This document shows positions 1 through 8,616 of a DNA stretch of 57,230 bases, one piece after another (the first letter of the stretch is position 1; each line of letters begins with the position of its first letter). The notes below the pieces were generated by a model. It was not told where the DNA came from. It saw only the letters and a list, made by a program, of their open reading frames with translations, and did not search any database. The stretch spans positions 1-57,230 of the forward strand of contig NZ_JAUCGJ010000030.1 of NCBI RefSeq assembly GCF_030378065.1, read 5' to 3'. Source of the DNA: Candidatus Venteria ishoeyi. Its GTDB lineage: Bacteria > Pseudomonadota > Gammaproteobacteria > Beggiatoales > Beggiatoaceae. Made by a program: the position numbers and the translations under genes.

Positions 1-65
1 GGTCAGATTTCTCCCTTATTTTCGTTAAATATACCCAATATTCGCCTCAAATAATGAAAAAATCT

Positions 66-119
66 GCCTCAAACCAGCCTTCCCTCGCTACGGCCTCTGT
101 TCTCGGATAGCCTCCTAGG
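66..119. repeat. Dispersed repeat, copy 1
   Basis: About 53 bp beginning GCCTCAAACCAGCCTTCCC and running into CTCTGTTCTCGGATAGCCTCCT. A second, clearly related copy lies at 13959-14011, just upstream of the cytochrome/Rieske/molybdopterin operon. The end of this copy abuts the inverted-repeat element at 115-230 and carries the same kind of terminal sequence, so it may be the end of a longer related element. Confidence 0.6.
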
Positions 120-132
120 AGGCTGTCCGAGA
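101..132. repeat. Near-perfect 32-bp palindrome
   Basis: Two arms of TCTCGGA/TCCGAGA surround the 14-bp palindrome GCCTCCTAGGAGGC, with one mismatched position. It is formed where the terminal repeat of the preceding dispersed repeat meets the terminal repeat of the element at 115-230. It looks like a junction of two elements rather than an operator. Confidence 0.7.
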
Positions 133-230
133 ATAGCAAAATCAATGATTTTGCTAAAATTAACTCATTAATTATCAATGAGTTAAAAATCTAATTTTTA
201 AAAAAACCAATTTCTCAGACAGCCTCCTAG
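115..230. mobile_element. 116-bp MITE-like element, family 2
   Basis: The left end CTAGGAGGCTGTCCGAGAA (115-133) is repeated inverted at the right end (211-230, reading AGACAGCCTCCTAG) with one or two mismatches, giving terminal inverted repeats of about 19 bp. Internally there are two further hairpins: AGCAAAATCA/TGATTTTGCT (135-155) and AACTCATT/AATGAGTT (162-184). There is no coding capacity, so it would have to be mobilised in trans. The terminal CTAG provides the TAG stop codon of the minus-strand gene at 227-526. A related end sequence, TCTCGGACAGACTCCT, occurs at 42871-42886. The MITE label is inferred from structure; no transposase or target duplication was identified. Confidence 0.65.
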
Positions 231-526
231 CCCAGCGCGTCTTTAATTTTCTGAAATAAATCGAGGAGTTCTTTTATTACGTATTCTAAAAATGCAACGG
301 CCTGATTGGAGCGCTCTTTCATGGAACCATCATCCATAACCACTTCCAGTTCCGTTCCGTAGACAATCCAGATGAACGTAAAAATCAATGCACCCACGCC
401 CAGTGCCAATAATAAAAATACGATAAGCTTCAGCAGTTTTGACACAATACCTTGCTTGCCTTTGGCATAATAACCCAGCACCAAGCCAAGCAATGCAGAG
501 GCCAGGCAGTATAAAATACATTCCAT
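227..526 (-). CDS. Small membrane protein of unknown function
   Basis: A 99-residue protein that I do not recognise. Residues about 1-20 form a short hydrophobic segment (ECILYCLASALLGLVLGYY). A short basic stretch follows, then a second, longer hydrophobic segment at about 30-58, and an acidic, probably amphipathic C-terminus ending KIKDALG. This suggests a two-helix inner-membrane protein with a cytoplasmic or periplasmic helical tail. The ATG at 526 is preceded by a weak CAGG-type ribosome site. The TAG stop lies in the terminal CTAG of the inverted-repeat element at 115-230, so the original C-terminus may have been altered by insertion of that element. It stands alone on its strand. Confidence 0.6.
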   Translation of the reverse strand: MECILYCLASALLGLVLGYYAKGKQGIVSKLLKLIVFLLLALGVGALIFTFIWIVYGTELEVVMDDGSMKERSNQAVAFLEYVIKELLDLFQKIKDALG

Positions 527-574
527 TACTTGACCTGTTTATAAAAAAGTAGGATTTGCCAGTTATATTGGGAA

Positions 575-606
575 TGATGGGCATGCGCTGCTTTGCCCAT
601 CCTACG
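575..606. repeat. Hairpin repeat (GATGGGC..GCCCATC)
   Basis: GATGGGC at 576-582 pairs with GCCCATC at 595-601. A partly matching GTAGG/CCTAC pair (549-553 and 601-605) can extend the structure. Sequences of the form GTAGGATGGGCAAAGC are, from memory, common dispersed hairpins in proteobacterial genomes. It sits upstream of the small membrane protein's start and could be a transcript end for a gene read leftward, but no T-run confirms this. Confidence 0.4.
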
Positions 607-607
607 C

Positions 608-757
608 TTTATTATTATAACTTGAAGCTAAGGAACGGTCAGTAAATAACTAATGCATTTAATTTGTCTTTTTATCCGTGTTCTGTGTTATGAAAATAGT
701 TATATAGCCCACTATGCGCCTGTTTTCGTGCCTTTTTGAAATAAAAATAATTCAATC
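608..757 (-). repeat. Degenerate copy of the 164-bp MITE-like element
   Basis: On the minus strand this stretch keeps recognisable pieces of the 164-bp element in the right order: ATTATAACTTGAAGC, GTCTTTTTATCCGTGTTCTGTG, GTTATATAGCCCACTATGCGCCTG and TTTTCGTGCC. It is strongly diverged and lacks clear terminal repeats. It occupies most of the gap before bepA. Confidence 0.45.
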
Positions 758-813
758 CACTAATATGCCAATTGCAATCAGGTATAATGTATTTTTATTT
801 TTCAGTCTATTGA

Positions 814-2319
814 ATGCTTATGCCTCATTTCTCCAGCTTACTACTGAGCCTGTTGCTGACTTTAGTCACCGCGCCATCCTTATTGGCTGAAAGTACCCTG
901 CCCGATATTGGCAATCCTGCTGATCAAAGTCTGTCACCTGCTGAAGAAATGGAGCAGGGGCAGGCTTTTTTTCGGGAAATCCGCCAGCAGGCATATCTGC
1001 TGGAAGACCCGGAAGTGGAAAATTATATCAACAGTCTGGGGTATAATCTGGGTTCTCACAGCCAGCAATCGCAACAGTCTTTTCGCTTTTTTGTGGTCAA
1101 AGATGACAGCATTAATGCCTTCGCTGCACCTGGTGGTTTTATCGGGGTTAATACCGGCTTGATTTTAAAAACCCATAATGAAGGCGAACTGGCAGCGGTA
1201 ATGGCACATGAGGTGGCGCATGTAACGCAGCGGCATATTGCCCGTCGTGATAATGAAAGCACACCGTGGTCTATGGCATCAATGGCAATGCTGGCAGCGG
1301 CAATTTTAATTGGTACGCAAAACCCGGAACTGGGGCAGGCGGGCATTATGACCGCACTGGCAGCAAATATGCAGGTACAGATCGATTTTACCCGCGCCCA
1401 TGAAGCCGAGGCGGATCGCGTGGGCATCGATACTCTGGCAGGCGCGGGGTTTGATCCTTTGAGTATGCCGGATTTTTTTCAGCGTTTGCAGGATGCGTAT
1501 AAATATACCAGTGGCGAAGAACCTTTGCCGGAGTTTCTACGCACCCATCCGGTGACGCTGGATCGGATTGCGGAAGCCAGGGATCGCGCTGATGACTACC
1601 CACATCAGTTGCAGGAAAGCTCTGTGGCTTACCAACTGGCACGGGCAAAAATTCTGGTCTTGTCCTCAGATGATGCTGGAAAACTGTTAAAACAATTAAA
1701 AAAATCCCTGGCTCAGAAAAAATACCGCAGTGAACGCGCTGTGCGTTATGGCATTGCCTTGGCAGGCTTAAAAACAGAAAATACAAAATACAGCACAGAA
1801 ATACAACAGCAGTTGGATTGGCTCAGGCAAAAAGATAATGATCGGGAAAATTATCGGATTCTTGCTGCGCAGCTTGCCATGCTCAATCAGCAGCCAGAAA
1901 CCGCAGCGTCTATTTGCCGGCAAACCCTGGATTTATATCCCGGTGATCGGATGGTGACATTAGCCTGCGCGCAGATATTTCTGGACAGCCAGCAGTCACA
2001 AACCACAGAAACCATCCTCAGCCAACTGCCCGATCAGAAAAATTTTAATTACAATCCTGCTTATTATCGCCTGCTGGCAAAAGCCCAGCATGACAGGGGA
2101 AAAACCGCAGCATCACGTTTATCAATGGCTGAGGCTTATTATCAGAATGGACAGACAGGGCAGGCGGTGACGCAATTAAAATTGGCGCGCAAAGCGAAAA
2201 TGGATTTTTATCTGGCTTCGCAAATTGATGCGCGCCTGGAAGAACTGGAAGCATTGTTACTGGCGCAAAATAAACGTCCGGATAAAAAACAGCGCAAAAA
2301 AGAAGATGAGGAACCTTAA
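814..2319 (+). CDS. bepA: BepA-type periplasmic metalloprotease/chaperone (M48, TPR)
   Basis: A 501-residue M48-family protease, the BepA/YfgC type. In E. coli this family acts in the periplasm on outer-membrane proteins: it promotes LptD assembly and degrades stalled forms. A Sec signal peptide is visible (hydrophobic core at about 8-22, cleavage near LLAES). The zinc site HEVAH is at 132-136 and a downstream glutamate in HEAEADRVG provides the third ligand. The second half (about 270-480) is helical with TPR-like repeats, as in the family, and the C-terminus is a lysine-rich tail. Length matches the family (about 490). The ATG at 814 is followed by another in-frame ATG at 820, either of which could be used. 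A small gene starts one base after its stop. Confidence 0.9.
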   Translation: MLMPHFSSLLLSLLLTLVTAPSLLAESTLPDIGNPADQSLSPAEEMEQGQAFFREIRQQAYLLEDPEVENYINSLGYNLGSHSQQSQQSFRFFVVKDDSINAFAAPGGFIGVNTGLILKTHNEGELAAVMAHEVAHVTQRHIARRDNESTPWSMASMAMLAAAILIGTQNPELGQAGIMTALAANMQVQIDFTRAHEAEADRVGIDTLAGAGFDPLSMPDFFQRLQDAYKYTSGEEPLPEFLRTHPVTLDRIAEARDRADDYPHQLQESSVAYQLARAKILVLSSDDAGKLLKQLKKSLAQKKYRSERAVRYGIALAGLKTENTKYSTEIQQQLDWLRQKDNDRENYRILAAQLAMLNQQPETAASICRQTLDLYPGDRMVTLACAQIFLDSQQSQTTETILSQLPDQKNFNYNPAYYRLLAKAQHDRGKTAASRLSMAEAYYQNGQTGQAVTQLKLARKAKMDFYLASQIDARLEELEALLLAQNKRPDKKQRKKEDEEP

Positions 2320-2559
2320 ATGCCCAGTATTCAGCAGTTATTACAAGATCCAAATATGCAGACACAGTTTGCGTTGGTCTACGCGCCGCGCCGCCAGCGC
2401 AACCGTTTCCCGGAAAACTGCGTGGAATGCGTAGCAACTCAGGAAATTGCGCTGGAACGCGCAGATCCTGATAAAAAACGCTATCCTGCGCAGGTTTCCG
2501 GGCCGTCCCGCTCTTCTGAAGGGGTTAATTTGTATTATCTGGTGCAGTGGTTAGGATGA
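2320..2559 (+). CDS. Conserved-looking small protein, unknown
   Basis: A 79-residue soluble protein with no family I recognise. Its ATG follows the bepA stop codon directly, so it is probably translationally coupled to bepA and in the same transcript. The composition is arginine- and proline-rich. Two cysteines (NCVECVA) form a CxxC motif at about 34-37 that could bind metal or be redox-active. No signal peptide or membrane segment is visible. A role linked to BepA is only suggested by position. Confidence 0.55.
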   Translation: MPSIQQLLQDPNMQTQFALVYAPRRQRNRFPENCVECVATQEIALERADPDKKRYPAQVSGPSRSSEGVNLYYLVQWLG

Positions 2560-2568
2560 TGAGATCAC

Positions 2569-5268
2569 TTAAGTTTTTATTTTATTCCCATTTCTTAACC
2601 GCTTTACCGTTTTGACAATGTGTTTCGCGCGTTGCTCAAAGCTATGATATTTTTTTATAAAGTCTCGCGTTAAACCATGCTGCTGTGGATTTTCCTGCAT
2701 TGCAGTATATCGCTGTTTTAATCCCGCTGGCGTGTCATCATAAACGCTGACCGCGCCCTGAAAAAACACGTTCAAATCCACACCTGCCACAGCGTCAGAA
2801 ATAACCCTTGCATTGCAGGCGCAGGCATCAAATAAACGATTGGAAATAAACCCCGCTTGGCGCATGGCATCCCAATGATCATTAAGTAATACCTTGCAAC
2901 GGCTGTAATATTGGCGTAGTTGTTGGTTCTGAATATGTTGTTCAGCAATATAGTGTTCCGGAATGCGTTTGTGCCAGTGGTTGCCGTATACGGTTAAGGG
3001 TAAGTCGGCCTGGATGGCATTAAACACTATCGGGCGGTTTTGCAAACGGGAGTTACCGATAAATAATAATTCATGTTCAGCTATATCGGGGTTTGATTCA
3101 GGATAAAAAATATCCGGGTCGGTGCATTGCAATAACACTTCAAGCGGTACATCCAGGCGTTGTTTTAATTTTTCTGCCCAGAATTCAGAGGCAATAAATA
3201 CCAAATCATAGGTTTCATATTCTTCATCTGAAATTTTATCTGGATGGCTGATATTCCATAATAGATTGATCTGATCAGGGCGCGGCAGGTATTGGCTCAA
3301 ACCACGTAAAACCAGCGTAACATTATCGTCATCGCAATGTTCGCCATACCACTGATCCAACATATCAATCCGCGCTGCGTGACCTTGCTGTTCCAACGCT
3401 TTTTTCACACCACAGGCAAAATGATAATCGCCCCATTCCTGGCAAACTTGTTGATTGGGTGCGGCAATTTTTAAGGCAAATATCAGCTTATCAGCGCAAG
3501 ATTTACTGATTGAAGCTTGAATGATTTGTTTAAGCGTGACAGCGCGATGCGCATAAGTGTGTTGCGCCAGCACCTGCTGGCGTAATTGTTGAACTTTTTG
3601 CTGGCGTTGTTGTGGGTTTTCCAAATAAAAACCTAATAAGTCTGCCAGTTGTTGTGGGGTTTCCCAGACTGGTAATGCTCCGGCAAAAACCTCCTCGGCA
3701 CCGGCCTTGCCATTGCTTAATACCAACACACCTGCCGCCAGGGCATCAAACACCCGACTGTTGACTGAAGCCCAGGGCTTGGTCACATGGTTGGCATCAT
3801 CAAGCAGAATTTTACTGTTTTGATAAACTTCAGCCAGTTGTGTATACGGCAAAAAACCTTTTAAGTAAGGCTTAAATTGTGGTGTGTTGTCCCAGCCCTT
3901 ACCATAAAGGGCAAATTGATAGTTTAATGCTGCCGGATTAAACTGTTCAATCTCTCTGGGGCTGTCCCAGCGACTGCCGGTAAAACAATAATCAATGGAT
4001 ATTTTGCTATTTTCCGGTGCGGGTTGAAAGCACTTTGCATTGGTTGCAATGCGTAATACTGAAACCGGTAACTGATATACATCCGTTAAAAAATCTGCGG
4101 CTTTTTGCGAAGATGCCAGACGTATATCGTAATGGGTATAACTGGCTTGTTCCGCCCAACGGGTAAACCAGTTGCGCATCCAGGCAATGGTTAAGGGTGG
4201 TTTTTTCTGCTGACTAATTTTATCCAGTTCATAATCATCCAACATGACAATTAATACATCAATACCAGTGAAATGATACCAATCTGCCCGCGCCAGATAA
4301 GAAATTTCCCAGCCATAGGCCTGATTTAAGGCCTGCCCCAATTCTGAGGCCGTAAAATAATCTCCTGCCGTTGTTTTTGGGTGGTTGTCTGTTACCGCAA
4401 AGGCCAGACGGAGGGTGTTATCTAAAGCTAATTTTTTAGCAGGTTTAATGTTTGCTGAAGCGGATGTGACAGGCTGCTTAAACCGGTGTATCTGACCTAG
4501 AATCTGTTGCAGATGATCGGCTGCTAATTGTACTTTAGGACGGCGCAATACAATTTCAATCAAGCGAATCAGGCGATCCCCTAATTTCCAGCGCCAGGAA
4601 GCCAGCAAGGCTTGAATGTCAAATTCAAGTTGATCCAGCCAGAGTTGCATACGCTGTTGTTGCTGTTTTTCTTGTTTGAGTTGTTGTTGCCAGTCTTGAT
4701 GCATGGCTAACAGGTCTTGACTGCCTGCGGATATAGAGAGTATAGGTAATGGGGTATTTGTTTTTTGCAACCATTGTTCAATGGTTTTATCCAGTTGTGC
4801 CTGGGCAAGTGATAAATAAGCAGCAGGTACAGTTTCCGCTAAGTTGATTATGTATTTTTCAGCTTGAAATGCTTGCTTTTGCTTAAAATCTGGCAAGTAT
4901 GTGTTAAGCGCAGCAAGTAAGTTATCTGCTGCTTGCTGAGGTTGTTGCAGCCATTGTCGACCATCACAGCAAATACTGTTTAATGGAGTTATTACAGATA
5001 AAACCGAAACTACATAGTCTTCCCATTGCGCTAAAGCCAAGAGCAATGCATGGGTATTCAAATACTGGACAGCCAGCAAGGGCGGTGTATATACAAATAC
5101 AAACAGATTATTTTTATGTTCCAGCGAAGTCAGTTGCTGTTGCAGCTTATCTCCTACATTCTGTGCTGGAAAAATCCAGTTATCCATGACTGTCAGTGAC
5201 TGTTGCTCGAGCCAATATTTAACCGGCTCAGTCAGCGGTGGGCAACCTAACAGGATGATTTTTGCCAT
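2569..5268 (-). CDS. Double-domain CgeB-family glycosyltransferase
   Basis: An 899-residue cytoplasmic protein with two similar glycosyltransferase regions of the CgeB/DUF3880 plus glycosyl-transferase 1_2 type. The first (about 280-600) contains KPWASVNSRVFDALAAGVLVLSN in sense; the second (about 615-890) contains AGFISNRLFDACACNARVIS. Both match the family's donor-binding helix (S/N-R-x-F-D-A). The N-terminal ~270 residues are not recognisable beyond a glutamine-rich, probably coiled-coil stretch near 195-215. It is the last gene of the minus-strand polysaccharide block; the upstream gene ends 4 bp before its start. A role in adding sugars to a surface glycan or glycoprotein is inferred; the substrate is unknown. 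Confidence 0.75.
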   Translation of the reverse strand: MAKIILLGCPPLTEPVKYWLEQQSLTVMDNWIFPAQNVGDKLQQQLTSLEHKNNLFVFVYTPPLLAVQYLNTHALLLALAQWEDYVVSVLSVITPLNSICCDGRQWLQQPQQAADNLLAALNTYLPDFKQKQAFQAEKYIINLAETVPAAYLSLAQAQLDKTIEQWLQKTNTPLPILSISAGSQDLLAMHQDWQQQLKQEKQQQQRMQLWLDQLEFDIQALLASWRWKLGDRLIRLIEIVLRRPKVQLAADHLQQILGQIHRFKQPVTSASANIKPAKKLALDNTLRLAFAVTDNHPKTTAGDYFTASELGQALNQAYGWEISYLARADWYHFTGIDVLIVMLDDYELDKISQQKKPPLTIAWMRNWFTRWAEQASYTHYDIRLASSQKAADFLTDVYQLPVSVLRIATNAKCFQPAPENSKISIDYCFTGSRWDSPREIEQFNPAALNYQFALYGKGWDNTPQFKPYLKGFLPYTQLAEVYQNSKILLDDANHVTKPWASVNSRVFDALAAGVLVLSNGKAGAEEVFAGALPVWETPQQLADLLGFYLENPQQRQQKVQQLRQQVLAQHTYAHRAVTLKQIIQASISKSCADKLIFALKIAAPNQQVCQEWGDYHFACGVKKALEQQGHAARIDMLDQWYGEHCDDDNVTLVLRGLSQYLPRPDQINLLWNISHPDKISDEEYETYDLVFIASEFWAEKLKQRLDVPLEVLLQCTDPDIFYPESNPDIAEHELLFIGNSRLQNRPIVFNAIQADLPLTVYGNHWHKRIPEHYIAEQHIQNQQLRQYYSRCKVLLNDHWDAMRQAGFISNRLFDACACNARVISDAVAGVDLNVFFQGAVSVYDDTPAGLKQRYTAMQENPQQHGLTRDFIKKYHSFEQRAKHIVKTVKRLRNGNKIKT

Positions 5269-5272
5269 GATA

Positions 5273-5626
5273 TTAAGCGGGCTTGACTAAAAATATTCCG
5301 GCAACGATTAAAAGAATACCTATGACCTGGGATAGATTAATGGGTTCTTTAAACAGGAATGTACCAATTAATAAGACAAATACCAGGGAAAGACCCGTAT
5401 AGGAAGCATAAAAACTACCAATATTAACAAATTTCAATACATGAAGATAATAAAGGAAAATAAGCACATAAACACTAATCGCTAGTCCAATATAAAACCA
5501 GTAGTTTAAGACTGTAGACATGTAATCAACATTGATATTTTTGTTGGCTACCCATTTCATTAGACCATGGGAAAAGGCCAACATGCCGGCCAAGATAATG
5601 GCATTCAGTATAGAATACAAATACAT
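5273..5626 (-). CDS. EamA/SMR-like four-helix transporter (ArnE-type)
   Basis: A 117-residue integral membrane protein with four predicted helices (about 3-22, 38-60, 68-88, 95-114). It ends in the motif FLFKEPINLSQVIGILLIVAGIFLV, typical of EamA and small multidrug resistance proteins (the segment after KEP is the family signature). Members beside GtrB/ArnC-like transferases usually flip polyprenyl-phosphate sugars across the inner membrane. The neighbouring upstream gene at 5629-6588 is exactly such a transferase and ends 2 bp before this start, so a flippase role for its lipid-linked sugar is a good inference. A generic drug exporter is less likely in this context. Confidence 0.7.
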   Translation of the reverse strand: MYLYSILNAIILAGMLAFSHGLMKWVANKNINVDYMSTVLNYWFYIGLAISVYVLIFLYYLHVLKFVNIGSFYASYTGLSLVFVLLIGTFLFKEPINLSQVIGILLIVAGIFLVKPA

Positions 5627-5628
5627 CT

Positions 5629-6588
5629 CTAAGTTTTACCTTTTTTTTCTTTTAAAATAGTGTCTTTTTTATTTAATAAATAATGTGGACGTTGTTTGAC
5701 TTCATTATAAATATGGGCAACATAAACACCCAGCATACCTAATCCCAACATCAGAAACCCGCCTATCAGTAATAACAATAATATCACTGTAGTAAAGCCA
5801 CTCAATGCAATCCCCATAAACTTATCATATAAGGCAATCCCTCCCGTAATGACACTGAGTATAATAAAGGTAATGCCCAAACCGGTGATAATATGTAGAG
5901 GAGCGGTGGAAAAACTGGTAATGGCAGTAATAGATAGTTTTATGAGTCCTGTAATTGACCAACTGGAAGTGCCATGCAAACGTGGTTCAACTGTAAATGG
6001 AATTTTTGCGCTGCTAAAACCCATCCAGCTAATCAAACCACGAAAAAATCGCTCCCTTTCAGGTAGATTAAGATAAGCATGAACAACTTTTATATCTAAA
6101 AGTTTAAAATCAGAATGATTTTGCAACTCAATTTTAGATAAAAAGTGAAACAAACTATAAAAGCTATTTGCAAAAATATGTGATAATTTCCCCTCATCGC
6201 CACGCGTCGTTTTATACGCCTCTACAACATCAATACCTTGTTTCCATAAGTTAAGCATTTTGGGAATTAAACTGGGGGGGTGCTGCAAGTCACTATCCAT
6301 CACAATCACAGCATCGGGTGTGTTGCTAACGGCCTGTTGTAAACCGGCAAACATGGCAGCCTCTTTACCAAAATTACGGGTTAAACAGAGCAATTCAATC
6401 TGATCGTATGTCTTAATAAGCCGCTTTGCTTCTATTACTGTCGTATCTTTAGAGCCATCATCAACCAATAAAATATCTATTTTCCAATCTGAGATTTCAT
6501 CAATATATTGAACAAGCTTGGAAATATGAGGGTAAATACCTTCAGCTTCATTGAATATGGGAATAACAATAGATAATTTATTTTTCAT
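5629..6588 (-). CDS. GtrB/ArnC-type polyprenyl-phosphate glycosyltransferase
   Basis: A 319-residue family 2 glycosyltransferase. The N-terminus SIVIPIFNEAEGI and the motifs LLVDDGSKDTT and VMDSDLQHPP (nucleotide-sugar and metal binding) are those of dolichol/undecaprenyl-phosphate sugar synthases. Two C-terminal membrane helices (about 230-255 and 265-290) anchor it in the inner membrane, as in GtrB, YfdH and ArnC. It would transfer a sugar from a nucleotide donor to undecaprenyl phosphate on the cytoplasmic face. The downstream ArnE-like protein could flip the product. A GT-C-like membrane protein lies further upstream, although a MITE-like element separates the two genes. The specific sugar cannot be told from sequence. 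Confidence 0.85.
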   Translation of the reverse strand: MKNKLSIVIPIFNEAEGIYPHISKLVQYIDEISDWKIDILLVDDGSKDTTVIEAKRLIKTYDQIELLCLTRNFGKEAAMFAGLQQAVSNTPDAVIVMDSDLQHPPSLIPKMLNLWKQGIDVVEAYKTTRGDEGKLSHIFANSFYSLFHFLSKIELQNHSDFKLLDIKVVHAYLNLPERERFFRGLISWMGFSSAKIPFTVEPRLHGTSSWSITGLIKLSITAITSFSTAPLHIITGLGITFIILSVITGGIALYDKFMGIALSGFTTVILLLLLIGGFLMLGLGMLGVYVAHIYNEVKQRPHYLLNKKDTILKEKKGKT

Positions 6589-6608
6589 ATCATACTGATA
6601 AATTGTAC

Positions 6609-6772
6609 TAAGGAGTGAGGATGAAATAAGTGCAGGAACTGGGCACAGGATTTTTATTCATTTTCAAGGCGTGAAAACAGGCGCATAGCAAGCTATGTAA
6701 CTGTTTTTACAACGCAGAAAATGGAGAAAAAGACCAGCCAGGTTGCTGAAGTTATAAAATTCTCACTCCTAA
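6609..6772. mobile_element. 164-bp MITE-like element, copy 1
   Basis: A complete copy: left end TAAGGAGTGAGGAT, right end ATTCTCACTCCTAA, i.e. imperfect terminal inverted repeats of about 14-20 bp. Internal landmarks are TTTTCAAGGCGTGAAAACAG and a CATAGC-AA-GCTATG palindrome. Near-identical full copies of the same length lie at 20331-20494 and 33383-33546. This one separates the GtrB-like gene from the upstream membrane protein. No coding capacity for a transposase; no clear target-site duplication. Confidence 0.8.
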
Positions 6773-6799
6773 ATAAAGTGAAAAGAAAATTAATAGATA

Positions 6800-8539
6800 T
6801 TAATAAGAATATCTAGTAAATATATTTTTTGAAAATAGCATGATACGCATGGCTTTGATTTGAATCATAAAACTTTGCTCTGTTTTTGATACTAATTTAA
6901 GATTCAACTTTTTAACTTGGTGATATTGATATTCTCTTTTTTGCCAGTTTTTGATAGTGAATGGCATTTTAAGTGAACGCCGTTTAAATATACCTTGTTT
7001 ATTAATATAGGGTGTAAGCACTGCTTCATGAACTACCTTATCCATTTTATCAATTAATTGTAGTTTAACATGGCAATTTTTAATTTTTTCACTTTGGAAC
7101 TGTATCCAAAAATAAAAATCAACTGGTAACCCAGGAATAGAAATTGATTTTTCAGTACCTGCCGGAGTACATGTAAAATTTTCTGGAAATACTTTGTTCA
7201 AAATATGTCTTGTTTTATTAAATAGCTCAGGATTATTTAAGTACATTTTCCAGCGTGGAGCAGGCCATACTGTAATCAGCTTATCAGGATTGTTTGTCCA
7301 GGCATGAATTTCATTTCCCCATAAAGGGGTTGTTTTTTGATATGCCAGATAGTTGCCCTCCTTATAATGGGTAAGCATATTAATTATGATAAATAAAATT
7401 ATCATATTCAACCACAAAGGGCGAATAGATAAAAAATATACTGTTTGATTAGAAGATATGGATTGAACACTTAATAAAGAAATGATGAACCATAATATAA
7501 ATAACCCAGGTAATACCATATAACGTCCTCCTGGTACATGGCGCATTGCACCGTAAGTAACCAAAAGGCTTAAAAGCGGGAATAATATTAATAGCAGCCA
7601 AAAATAAGGGGATAAACTCCGACGTTGCTGAAATAACCAAATACTCAGGATAAAAATTAGAATACCTGCCAAACACAGCCCCAATATAAAATGCTGGTTT
7701 AACCAAGCAGTAAGGCTAAGCATATTTTTATATCCCACTAATGGAGATAATACATGATATTTTAAAAGGGAAAGTAAGGCAGTCCAGAGATCAAATTCTG
7801 TTGTTTTAGCTAATGATAATAAATTGTGGGTTTTGAGATAAATAAAAATACTGACTTGTATCAGTGCTGTGAAACTGACTAATAAAAAATGAATAACTGA
7901 TTCTCTACTGCGTTCCAGCCACATTTTTATAAAAAAGCCAGGCCCTAAAAAAGTGGTATAGACCCCGGATAAACCACAAAAAATCAATAATCCACGGTAT
8001 AACCAGCGAGCTTTTAGGGATAATCCTTGTAAACGTTCAAATAAGATAACTGCACTGATTACACCACAAAATACTTGTGAGTTTGTTACATTAAGCCAAA
8101 CTTCATGAGGTGCTGAAATATTTGCTGAAATTAAAATCACCATAGAAGCTGCTAGCAGTTTTTGCCAGGCACTGTCCCATAAATATGAGCTTCCCCAGAG
8201 TAATAAAGCAACTGGAATAAGGGTAAATAATAGTGCAAAATAGGTATTTACAAATGGTGCATATTCTAGTGGAACCAGGGTTGCTAGGCTGCTAGCCAGA
8301 TTTGCCAACAAGCTGATATAACCTGCGGTATAGACTGGAATATTAAACAAGCCAGCCCAAAAACCCTGTTCAAATGCAGTGGCAAAAAATAAACTGGCTT
8401 CTTCTGCCCAAAAGCGAGGCATCCATAATAATTCTGGAGCACGATAGACCAGAAGAAAAAAGAAAAACAGAAAAGCAAAATATTTTTCTTGTTGCGTAAA
8501 TTGTTGTGATTGATTAGACATTATAATAATAAAGTTCAC
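6800..8539 (-). CDS. Polytopic membrane protein, possible GT-C glycosyltransferase
   Basis: A 579-residue protein with about ten hydrophobic helices in the first 385 residues and a soluble C-terminal part of about 170 residues. After the first helix an extracytoplasmic loop reads MPRFWAEEASLFF, an acidic pair in the position where GT-C transferases carry catalytic acids. Together with its GtrB-like and ArnE-like neighbours this suggests a lipid-sugar-dependent transferase acting on the periplasmic side; this is inference, no named family is certain. The longest frame starts with GTG at 8539; ATG at 8521 (MSNQSQQ) is equally plausible, and neither has a clear ribosome site. It is separated from the next gene downstream by the element at 6609-6772. 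Confidence 0.6.
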   Translation of the reverse strand: MNFIIIMSNQSQQFTQQEKYFAFLFFFFLLVYRAPELLWMPRFWAEEASLFFATAFEQGFWAGLFNIPVYTAGYISLLANLASSLATLVPLEYAPFVNTYFALLFTLIPVALLLWGSSYLWDSAWQKLLAASMVILISANISAPHEVWLNVTNSQVFCGVISAVILFERLQGLSLKARWLYRGLLIFCGLSGVYTTFLGPGFFIKMWLERSRESVIHFLLVSFTALIQVSIFIYLKTHNLLSLAKTTEFDLWTALLSLLKYHVLSPLVGYKNMLSLTAWLNQHFILGLCLAGILIFILSIWLFQQRRSLSPYFWLLLILFPLLSLLVTYGAMRHVPGGRYMVLPGLFILWFIISLLSVQSISSNQTVYFLSIRPLWLNMIILFIIINMLTHYKEGNYLAYQKTTPLWGNEIHAWTNNPDKLITVWPAPRWKMYLNNPELFNKTRHILNKVFPENFTCTPAGTEKSISIPGLPVDFYFWIQFQSEKIKNCHVKLQLIDKMDKVVHEAVLTPYINKQGIFKRRSLKMPFTIKNWQKREYQYHQVKKLNLKLVSKTEQSFMIQIKAMRIMLFSKNIFTRYSY

Positions 8540-8557
8540 TAAAAATTACAGTAATAT

Positions 8558-8600
8558 TTTAGATGGTTTTCAGTGCTATAAGCAATGAAAACCATCTAAA
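8558..8600 (-). terminator. 15-bp hairpin downstream of the 1740-residue gene
   Basis: TTTAGATGGTTTTCA (8558-8572) pairs perfectly with TGAAAACCATCTAAA (8586-8600) around a 13-base loop. It lies just past the stop of the large minus-strand gene and before the next gene on the same strand. The stem ends in A/T pairs but no long T-run follows, so termination may be partial. Confidence 0.5.
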
Positions 8601-8616
8601 TAAAACTTAGGTTAAA

